Shown here: positions 1 to 6,478 of the stretch, one piece after another
How positions within the stretch are numbered: position 1 is the first letter of the stretch
Layout: each line of letters begins with the position of its first letter
NCBI GenBank assembly: GCA_037381085.1
Contig: JARRRD010000142.1
Coordinates: 1 to 6,889, forward strand
Direction of reading: 5' to 3'
DNA from: JARRRD01 sp037381085
Lineage (GTDB): Bacteria > Nitrospirota > Thermodesulfovibrionia > Thermodesulfovibrionales > UBA6898
Length of the DNA stretch: 6,889 bases
The notes under the pieces: generated by a model
What the model saw: only the letters and a program-made list of their open reading frames with translations
Databases searched by the model: none
Told to the model about the DNA's origin: nothing
Made by a program: the position numbers and the translations under genes

Positions 1-887
<887 letters not shown>

Positions 888-918
888 GCCCCTTCTGCTC
901 CGGTTCGACCGGAAACCT

Positions 919-955
919 GATGATTTTTCATCTGAATTTTCATATAATGGTTAAA
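919..955 (+). promoter_or_regulatory. Candidate promoter of the Lon-like protease gene
   Basis: A perfect TATAAT lies at 943-948, in the AT-rich part of the 103-base gap after leuA. It predicts transcription starting near 955 and an untranslated leader of about 36 bases. No good -35 box is visible at the usual spacing (around 920-925 the bases are ATGATT), so it may be weak or activator-dependent, or the gene may be read from the leuA side. A small GATGA/TCATC inverted repeat (919-932) overlaps the -35 area. The ribosome binding site AGAGG at 981-985 sits five bases before the ATG at 991. Confidence 0.45.
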
Positions 956-990
956 AACAATTTGAATTTTTTTGAGAAAGAGAGGTAGAG

Positions 991-3408
991 ATGCCCAAAC
1001 CACTTGGCAGCGAAGATCTTTACAAGTGCTGCGACCAGAAACTTTTCACATTTAATACGACCGACGAACTTCCTGAGCTGATGGAGACGATAGGGCAGGA
1101 GAGGGCATTGAACGCTATAGATTTCGGTCTGAACCTCGACAGTAAGGGGTTCAATATCTTTATACTCGGTGAAAACGGGACCGGCAAGACAACGACGATA
1201 AAGTCCCTCCTGAAAGAGAAGGCGGCGAGTGAACCGGTGCCCCTTGACTGGTGCTATGTCTACAATTTCGAAGAGCCTGACATCCCGCTGGCGATATCCA
1301 TGTCGCCCGGCAGTGCAGTGGTCTTTCACAGGGATATGGAGGAACTGATCAAGGTCCTGAAGGTCGAGATCCCGAAGGTGTTTGAGTCGAAGGAATATGA
1401 AAGGCAGAAGAACAAGATCCTGGAGTCTTTCCAGTCCAATGAGGAAGAGGCCCAGAACAAGGGATTTTCGATCAGGAAGATGGTCAGCGGTCTGATGATA
1501 GTCCCGGTGAAGAAAGGCGGCGAGCCCCTCACGGAGGAAGAATACGAGGCCCTCGACGAAAAGACGAAGGCCAAGATCGACGAGATAGGGAAGGCCCTTC
1601 AGGAGAAGCTGAACGATGTCGTCCGGGAAGTCCGGGAGACAGAAAAAGGCGTCAAGAAAGAGCTTGCGAAACTCGAGCGCGAAGCGGCCCTGGCGGCGGT
1701 GGGACATTTCATGGATGAATTGAAGACAAAATACCGGGACGACGAAAAGATTACCCATTATCTTTCGGCTGTAACAGAGGACATCCTCGAACATCTCGAC
1801 GATTTCAAGGCCCAGGAGGAGCAGGCTGCGCCGCTGCCCTTCATGAAGATGCAGAAGACGGAGCCCACCTTTACGAGATATACCGTAAACGTCCTTGTGA
1901 ACAATAAGGACGTTAAAGGTGCCCCGTGCGTCTTCGAGAGCAACCCTGCATATTTCAATCTCTTCGGGAGACTGGAATACAAGTTCCAGTACGGGGTGAC
2001 AACGACGGATTTTTCGATGATCAGGGCCGGGTCTCTCCATAAGGCCAACGGCGGGTATGTGGTTATAAACGCCCTTGATCTACTCAGAAACATCTTTTCG
2101 TACGAGACACTGAAGAGGGCGCTGAGAAACAGGGAGATAAAGATAGAGGACGTATGGGAACAGTACCGGGCCATCTCGACGGCAACGCTGAAGCCCGAGG
2201 CGATTCCGCTCAACGTAAAGGTCATTCTCATCGGAAATCCTCACCTCTACTACCTGCTCTATAACCTCGACGAGGAATACCGGGAATTGTTTAAGGTGAA
2301 GGCCGATTTCGACAGCAGGATGGAAAAAAATGATGAGGCGGTTCAGAAATACGCCGCCTTTGTGTCCAGCACCTGCAAACAGGAGAAATTTCTGCCCTTT
2401 GACCGGAGCGGGGTTGCCAAGATAGTCGAGCACGGATCGCGGCTCGCCGGGCACCAGGAAAAGCTGTCGTCCAGGTTCAGCGATATCGCTGATGTGATAA
2501 AGGAAGCGAATTACTGGGCCAAGAAGGAGGACAGCAATCTCGTCAGGAGTGAACATGTGGACAGGGCCTTGAGGGAAAAGATATACAGGGTCAACATGAT
2601 CGAGGAAAGGCTGCGCGAGATGGTGGTTGAAGGGACCCTGATCGTAGACACAGAAGGGGAGAAGGTCGGGCAGATCAACGGACTCGCCGTCCTCGGGATG
2701 GGTGACTATCAGTTCGGCAAACCGTCGAGGATAACGGCCAAAACCTTCGCGGGCAGGGGCGGCGTCATAAACATCGAGCGTGAAACGAAGATGAGCGGAA
2801 AGATACACGAAAAGGCTATCCTTATTATCACCAATTTTATCGGCAGCACTTATGCAAAGAAAAAACCGATCAGTTTTTCTGCCTCGATCACATTCGAGCA
2901 GCTCTATGACATGATAGAAGGCGACAGCGCCTCCTGTGCCGAGCTTTACGTAATTCTTAGCAGTCTTGCCGGGCTTCCCCTGAAGCAGAACCTGGCAGTT
3001 ACCGGCTCGATGGACCAGAACGGGGATGTCCAGCCGATAGGAGGGGTCAATGAAAAGATCGAGGGGTTCTTTGACCTCTGCAGGATACGAGGATTAGACG
3101 GCACGCACGGCGTTGTCATTCCGGCAAAGAACGTAAGACACCTGATGGTCAAGCAGGAAGTCGTAGATGCCGTGCGGGACGGAAAGTTCTTTATCTATCC
3201 GATCAGCAGGGTGGAAGAAGGTCTGGAAATATTCACGGGCATGCCAGCGGGAGAAGCGCGGGAGGACGGGATGTATCCTGAGGGCACGATCAATTATCTT
3301 GTTTCCAGGCGCCTGGAAGAGATATCCACCTCCATCAAAAAGGAGAAGACAGAAAAAGAGGAAAAGGAAAACGGCAAAGATAAAGATAAAGAAGAAAATG
3401 ATAAATGA
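991..3408 (+). CDS. Lon-related ATP-dependent serine protease (LonB-like, AAA_32 type)
   Basis: This is a complete 805-residue member of the bacterial Lon-related protease family (MEROPS S16; AAA_32 plus Lon_C), expected to unfold and degrade cytoplasmic proteins as a ring. It has no membrane segment, unlike archaeal LonB. Order of parts: Walker A GENGTGKT at residues 60-67; a charged helical, probably coiled-coil insertion at about 131-275; the second half of the ATPase with HKANGGYVVINALDLL (350-365) and VILIGNPHLYYLL; a helical lid at about 448-530; and the protease domain at about 555-770. The catalytic serine is Ser646 in EGDSAS and the lysine is Lys689 in GGVNEK. Their spacing of 43 residues equals that of E. 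coli Lon (Ser679/Lys722). The tail from about residue 781 is almost pure Lys/Glu/Asp. The Walker B region lacks the classical acidic pair. The start is set by AGAGG at 981-985. The stop overlaps the next gene. The substrate is unknown. Confidence 0.93.
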   Translation: MPKPLGSEDLYKCCDQKLFTFNTTDELPELMETIGQERALNAIDFGLNLDSKGFNIFILGENGTGKTTTIKSLLKEKAASEPVPLDWCYVYNFEEPDIPLAISMSPGSAVVFHRDMEELIKVLKVEIPKVFESKEYERQKNKILESFQSNEEEAQNKGFSIRKMVSGLMIVPVKKGGEPLTEEEYEALDEKTKAKIDEIGKALQEKLNDVVREVRETEKGVKKELAKLEREAALAAVGHFMDELKTKYRDDEKITHYLSAVTEDILEHLDDFKAQEEQAAPLPFMKMQKTEPTFTRYTVNVLVNNKDVKGAPCVFESNPAYFNLFGRLEYKFQYGVTTTDFSMIRAGSLHKANGGYVVINALDLLRNIFSYETLKRALRNREIKIEDVWEQYRAISTATLKPEAIPLNVKVILIGNPHLYYLLYNLDEEYRELFKVKADFDSRMEKNDEAVQKYAAFVSSTCKQEKFLPFDRSGVAKIVEHGSRLAGHQEKLSSRFSDIADVIKEANYWAKKEDSNLVRSEHVDRALREKIYRVNMIEERLREMVVEGTLIVDTEGEKVGQINGLAVLGMGDYQFGKPSRITAKTFAGRGGVINIERETKMSGKIHEKAILIITNFIGSTYAKKKPISFSASITFEQLYDMIEGDSASCAELYVILSSLAGLPLKQNLAVTGSMDQNGDVQPIGGVNEKIEGFFDLCRIRGLDGTHGVVIPAKNVRHLMVKQEVVDAVRDGKFFIYPISRVEEGLEIFTGMPAGEAREDGMYPEGTINYLVSRRLEEISTSIKKEKTEKEEKENGKDKDKEENDK

Positions 3409-4239
3409 GGCAGGTCATATGGCTTCTTCAGTTTCTTTTGATTATAATCTTTACTTTTCCAATCGCCTTCCTTCCCTATAGGGTATCGCTGAAGTTCGGT
3501 GAGGTCCTTGGCTCCGTCCTTTTGTGGTTCTATCGCCATAGATGCCAGCCCCGAAGATGTAATAAAACAGGATTTTCGAAATCTCGGGAAATCTTTTGTT
3601 GAAGTTCTGAAGGTCTATTACGGGCTGGGCGAGCAGATAATAGGGAGAGTCGAGATCTCCGGCGCCGAAAATCTCCGGGCGGCACAGGAAAAGGGGAAAG
3701 GGGTAATCTTCATTACCGGCCATTGCGGCAACTGGGAACTGAACGCACTTGTTTTTTCCAGGAGGCTTGCCAGAGTCAACGTCGTGGCCCGGCCCGTAGA
3801 CAATCCTTATATCAACTGGATTGTCGAACATGCGAGAAAAAAATACGGCAACCGGGTAATTTACAAGAAGGGGGCGCTGAAGAAGATACTTTCCTGCCTC
3901 AGAAGTGAAGAGGTCGTCGGGATACTCATGGATCAGAGCGTTGTGCCGGCCGAGGGCGTGGTAACGGAGTTCCTCGGCAAGAGGGATTATACGACAAAGA
4001 TGCCGGCGGTGATAGCCCGGAAGACGGGTTGTCCTGTCATCCCCGCCTTCATAAGCAGAACCCCCCGCGGACATCTGATAGAAATACACGAGGCCGTGAA
4101 ACTCGACGATTCAATTGACGGCGAAACGGCGGTGCTGAATGACACTATTAAATTCTCCGCCTATATCGAAGAGTACATACGCCGGAACCCCTCTGAATGG
4201 CTCTGGATCCACAGGAGGTGGAAGAGAATAAAGTCTTGA
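3405..4239 (+). pseudogene. Lysophospholipid/lipid A acyltransferase (LpxL/HtrB-like), frameshifted
   Basis: Proteins of this family transfer an acyl chain to lipid A precursors or related lipids at the inner membrane. The gene begins with an ATG that overlaps the protease stop (ATGA), so translation is probably coupled. The first frame (3405-3542) gives a membrane anchor, residues 5-23, then LPYRVSLKFGEVLG and YRHR, but it reaches a stop at 3600-3602. The rest of the protein continues one frame over, from about 3532 to TGA at 4237-4239. That part holds DFRNLGKSF, the HX4E catalytic motif in GHCGNWE (His codon 3721, Glu codon 3736), LMDQS (Asp codon 3931) and a WLWIHRRWK ending typical of the family. 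The usual N-L-x-x-x-F-P stretch between the two parts is absent. This points to a deletion of roughly 8-14 codons plus a frame change, not a single-base slip. A GTG at 3499 could start a soluble catalytic fragment, but it has no good ribosome binding site. A sequencing or assembly error is possible. Confidence 0.85.
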
Positions 4240-4305
4240 TGTCGTCTCGGTCAGTGTTGGCCGGCCGGGGGACGTCGAATCAAATATTAAACCACACATT
4301 GTTCG

Positions 4306-4334
4306 AAAAAAACACCTGTCAATTTTGACAGGTG
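4306..4334 (-). terminator. Intrinsic terminator on the minus strand
   Basis: A perfect inverted repeat, CACCTGTCAA at 4313-4322 and TTGACAGGTG at 4325-4334, is flanked on its left by seven A residues (4306-4312). Read on the minus strand this is a strong hairpin followed by seven T residues, the layout of a Rho-independent terminator. On the plus strand the hairpin is followed by GAGGGGAATAAC, so it should not terminate plus-strand transcripts. It would end transcripts of the minus-strand radical SAM operon after they run antisense through the whole pseudopilin gene. The rest of 4240-4338 holds only a GGCCGGCC palindrome near 4259 and no gene. Confidence 0.7.
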
Positions 4335-4338
4335 GAGG

Positions 4339-4809
4339 GGAATAACACTGGTCGAACTTCTCGTTGCCATATCTGTCACAGGTATCCTCGTCGTTGCACT
4401 TGCTGTTTCATTCGAGGGCTGGATGAAAAGATACGAGGTGGAAGAGATAACGAAGGGGCTTTACCACGACCTGATGCTTGCAAGGATGATGGCCGTGGAG
4501 AAGGACGTTAAATATCTCACTCTTCTGGGTCCTCACCAGTATACAGTGGCGGAAGACCGCAATGAAAACGGCGACGTCGATGACGGGGAGATGCTTCCGG
4601 GCTATCCCAAAAAAGTAAAATACAAATTAGAATGGAACTTCACACGTAGTTCGAAGGTCTTCTTTGATACGCGGGGTCTGATGACACCTTACAGAACGAT
4701 ATCGGTGGTCTCCGGGGCCGACGCCGACTTTGACTGCATGAAAGTGTCAGACACCCGCATAATTACGGGTAAGTATGACCATGATAGCGATGAGTGTGTG
4801 AAAAGATAG
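4339..4809 (+). CDS. GspH/FimT-family type IV pseudopilin; start codon not identifiable
   Basis: The protein looks like a minor pseudopilin of a type II secretion or type IV pilus system, normally processed by prepilin peptidase and placed in the inner membrane/periplasm. The N-terminus G-ITLVELLVAISVTGILVV (from codon 4339) is a canonical prepilin site: Gly at -1, Ile +1, Glu +5, then a hydrophobic helix. The C-terminal half has FDTRGL, then DCMKVSDTRIITGK and a final Cys, a pattern common in GspH/FimT proteins. In the middle, codons 4555-4590 encode DRNENGDVDDGE, which fits an EF-hand-like calcium loop. The frame is open only from 4291, after TAA at 4288-4290. It contains no ATG, GTG or TTG before the motif; the first ATG, at 4423, lies after the membrane helix. 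GGTGGAGGGG (4331-4340) resembles a ribosome binding site, but only CTG at 4348 follows in frame. The gene is therefore 5'-damaged, misread by one base, or uses a non-canonical start. It converges on the next gene with a 7-base gap. Confidence 0.78.
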   Translation, partial: GITLVELLVAISVTGILVVALAVSFEGWMKRYEVEEITKGLYHDLMLARMMAVEKDVKYLTLLGPHQYTVAEDRNENGDVDDGEMLPGYPKKVKYKLEWNFTRSSKVFFDTRGLMTPYRTISVVSGADADFDCMKVSDTRIITGKYDHDSDECVKR

Positions 4810-4816
4810 TGCAGAG

Positions 4817-5839
4817 TCACGCATTGACATGCGGTAATTCGCAGCGCACGTCACGGCTGTGAAGATAACCGCTATGGTAGTGACCGTGGGCCGGACAGCC
4901 GCCGGTGCATGAGCCCTTGTTGATGCACATGTTATCGCAGATGTCCCCGGGGGGCTCCCGGAACGCGTCGAGGCGTGAATTTTCCCAGATGGATGCGAAT
5001 TCATCCTGCAGGACGTTGCCAAGGTAGAATTCCGAAAAGCCGTGAAAAAGATTGCAGGGAAATACGGACCCGTCTGACAGAACCGAAAGTTTGTTGACTC
5101 CTCCGGAGCAGCGGGCGCGATGTCCGATTAACTCTTTTGTGAAGCAGGAAGCACTGACCGTGAATATCTCCATATCGCGGTTCGCATCCTGCATGTGATC
5201 GCAAAAAGACTTAAAATCCGGGTACGAGAGGGCTTCTTTCATGATTGCCCGGTTACCGGTGAGAATGTCCATGTGAATGAGATAATAACGCCTTATGCCT
5301 AATGATCTCAGAAGGTCGATTATGTTCCGGATATCGGGGACTGTTGTTCGGCTGACGACTGTTTTTACTACGAAATTGAGGTCAAGGGACAGAAGTGTTT
5401 CGATGGTGCCCATGGCGAGTGAAAAATGAGAGGACTTCGTGATCAAGTTATGTCTTTCTTCTGAGCTTCCTTCAAGCGATACGCCGATTGTAATTTTTTG
5501 ACGGTCACCGTCCTTGAATTGAATTATGCTCCCCGGGCAGCTGCCGTTCGTGCTTATATTTACCTGCATGCCCTGTCTCGAGGCTGTTTTGGCAAAATCC
5601 GGCATCCAGGGGAGAAGCAGGGGTTCTCCCCCCATCACGTCTATTTCTCGCGTCCCCTGATCTGCAAGAATCGGCAGAAGCTTCAGTGAGTCCTGGAACG
5701 ACAAATCGGGCAAAGTACCTGCACTACCGAAAGAAAGCCCCTTTGAAGAGCATGAGAAACCGTTGAAGCAGAAGAAACAATGCTGATTGCATCTCACGGT
5801 CGGATAAAGCTGTATATATCGGGGAGCGGGCGGTGTCAT
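4817..5839 (-). CDS. Radical SAM enzyme with SPASM domain
   Basis: This is a complete 340-residue protein. Near the N-terminus, Cys17, Cys21 and Cys24 form the CX3CX2C site (CNQHCFFC) that holds the [4Fe-4S] cluster cleaving S-adenosylmethionine. GGEP at 70-73 is the SAM-contact motif. The C-terminus is a SPASM domain with seven cysteines, at 244, 262 (in DGSVFPC), 301, 305, 311, 315 and 333, expected to bind two auxiliary Fe-S clusters. The first pair of the final set is CX3C, where CX2C is more usual. SPASM enzymes typically modify peptides or proteins (as in PqqE or the anaerobic sulfatase-maturating enzymes), and some act on haem precursors. The substrate cannot be deduced here, because no precursor peptide or sulfatase lies in the window. 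The start is five bases after the stop of the flavoprotein gene, so the two are probably co-transcribed and coupled. No terminator lies directly after it; the nearest is at 4306-4334. Confidence 0.93.
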   Translation of the reverse strand: MTPPAPRYIQLYPTVRCNQHCFFCFNGFSCSSKGLSFGSAGTLPDLSFQDSLKLLPILADQGTREIDVMGGEPLLLPWMPDFAKTASRQGMQVNISTNGSCPGSIIQFKDGDRQKITIGVSLEGSSEERHNLITKSSHFSLAMGTIETLLSLDLNFVVKTVVSRTTVPDIRNIIDLLRSLGIRRYYLIHMDILTGNRAIMKEALSYPDFKSFCDHMQDANRDMEIFTVSASCFTKELIGHRARCSGGVNKLSVLSDGSVFPCNLFHGFSEFYLGNVLQDEFASIWENSRLDAFREPPGDICDNMCINKGSCTGGCPAHGHYHSGYLHSRDVRCELPHVNA

Positions 5840-5844
5840 AAGCC

Positions 5845-6228
5845 CTAAGTGTTTGCGAGGTCCTTCCCCGCCCGGAAGGCTTCTTCCATGGCTGAGGGAT
5901 GTTCCAGGACGGCACCTTTAGCGTCGATTCCAAGGAAGCTCAGCGTCTGGTGCTCTCTTACGCTTATGGTCCTGAAGAAGGCTGTCGCCGTAGCTGAGGA
6001 GCATTCGACCCCGGTCTGCTTCTTCATTCCACCTACGATCAGCAACAGTCCTTTCCGCCCGTAGGCGCCTTCAGGGAGCGGCTTCTTTAAAAGGTATTTC
6101 TCGCACCAGAAGCTCTGGCACCGGTCGATCATTATCTTCCTGACGGCACTTTGCAGCAGCAGATCGGTATTGCCGTCCTTTCTCGGACTGCCGAGAAAGG
6201 CGATCGCTTTCAAAGGTTCATTTGTCAC
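5845..6228 (-). CDS. Flavodoxin-fold NAD(P)H-dependent FMN reductase-like protein, apparently internally deleted
   Basis: The frame encodes 127 residues; relatives in the iron-sulfur-flavoprotein/NADPH-dependent FMN reductase family are about 180-210. The N-terminus AIAFLGSPRKDGNTDLLL (residues 8-25) is the standard phosphate-binding loop for FMN. The later part, MIDRCQSFWCEKYLLKKPLPEG followed by LLLIVGG, IDAKG and a C-terminal helix, matches the second half of the family. The middle is missing: the Cys-rich C-x-x-C region, the DDM segment and the flavin-contacting SPVYF loop. At about residues 31-33 (bases 6130-6137) the chain passes directly from AVRKI to MIDRC, and the frame stays open. 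An in-frame deletion of about 65-75 codons is inferred from family knowledge; such a protein may not bind FMN. The GTG start at 6228 is chosen because of GAGGAGGG at 6235-6242, six bases upstream. It is the first gene of the operon with the radical SAM enzyme. Confidence 0.8.
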   Translation of the reverse strand: MTNEPLKAIAFLGSPRKDGNTDLLLQSAVRKIMIDRCQSFWCEKYLLKKPLPEGAYGRKGLLLIVGGMKKQTGVECSSATATAFFRTISVREHQTLSFLGIDAKGAVLEHPSAMEEAFRAGKDLANT

Positions 6229-6234
6229 TCTTTT

Positions 6235-6242
6235 CCCTCCTC
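6235..6242 (-). promoter_or_regulatory. Strong ribosome binding site deciding a GTG start
   Basis: On the minus strand, GAGGAGGG is followed by six bases and then GTG at 6228-6226. No in-frame ATG is near, so this site fixes the start of the flavodoxin-family gene. An ATG at 6244-6242 overlaps the site but opens only an eight-codon frame. Confidence 0.75.
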
Positions 6243-6297
6243 ATGCCGCCTGGAACACTTTAGCAGGGCCTGTCCCGCCGGTGAAGGCTTTATTTCA

Positions 6298-6306
6298 ATT
6301 ATACCA
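6298..6306 (-). promoter_or_regulatory. Extended -10 promoter of the flavoprotein/radical SAM operon
   Basis: Read on the minus strand, 6306 to 6298 is TGGTATAAT: a perfect -10 hexamer preceded by the TGn extension. Nothing like TTGACA lies 16-18 bases upstream, as is usual for extended -10 promoters. Transcription should begin near 6291, leaving a leader of about 60 bases before the GTG at 6228. Confidence 0.6.
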
Positions 6307-6332
6307 GAGTCTTTTCTTGCCGGGCCTTATTT

Positions 6333-6351
6333 TGTAGGACAAATACCTACA
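6333..6351. promoter_or_regulatory. Inverted repeat, possible operator between divergent genes
   Basis: TGTAGG (6333-6338) and CCTACA (6346-6351) form a perfect 6-bp inverted repeat around a 7-base AT-rich centre, ACAAATA. It lies about 30 bases upstream of the minus-strand -10 box and about 130 bases before rpoD, a sensible place for a regulator that binds as a dimer. It could also be chance, since a 6-bp repeat is short. No matching regulator is encoded in the window, and I could not identify a convincing rpoD promoter in the rest of 6352-6465. Confidence 0.3.
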
Positions 6352-6478
6352 CTATGTCACCTGAAGTCTTACATGAAAAACAGAATTTGCCTGATATTTT
6401 TATCTGCTTCGATTGAGTAAATTATAGAGGTGACTGAAATCGCGAGCCTAAATCGTCTCACTAAAAGGGGGTATAACC

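Noticed and set aside
900..932. Hairpins after leuA (CCGGT/ACCGG at 900-912 and GATGA/TCATC at 919-932) as a terminator
   Set aside because: Both stems are only 5 bp and neither is followed directly by a T run, so termination here cannot be supported.
940..2040. A 366-codon open frame on the minus strand
   Set aside because: It lies opposite the Lon-like protease, which has strong motifs; the translated protein shows no recognisable domain. The minus-strand frames at 2080-2808 and 12-803 are the same kind of shadow.
4240..4300. Possible plus-strand terminator after the acyltransferase (GGCCGGCC and imperfect CGTC/GACG pairing)
   Set aside because: The pairing is imperfect and no T run follows.
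4325..4353. TTGACA at 4325-4330 as a -35 promoter box
   Set aside because: It is one arm of the terminator hairpin, and 17 bases downstream the sequence is CTGGTC, with no -10 box.
6354..6420. Two tiny plus-strand frames, 6354-6416 (20 residues) and 6373-6420 (15 residues, hydrophobic)
   Set aside because: Neither has a ribosome binding site, they overlap each other, and nothing supports translation; the second resembles a clipped signal peptide only by composition.
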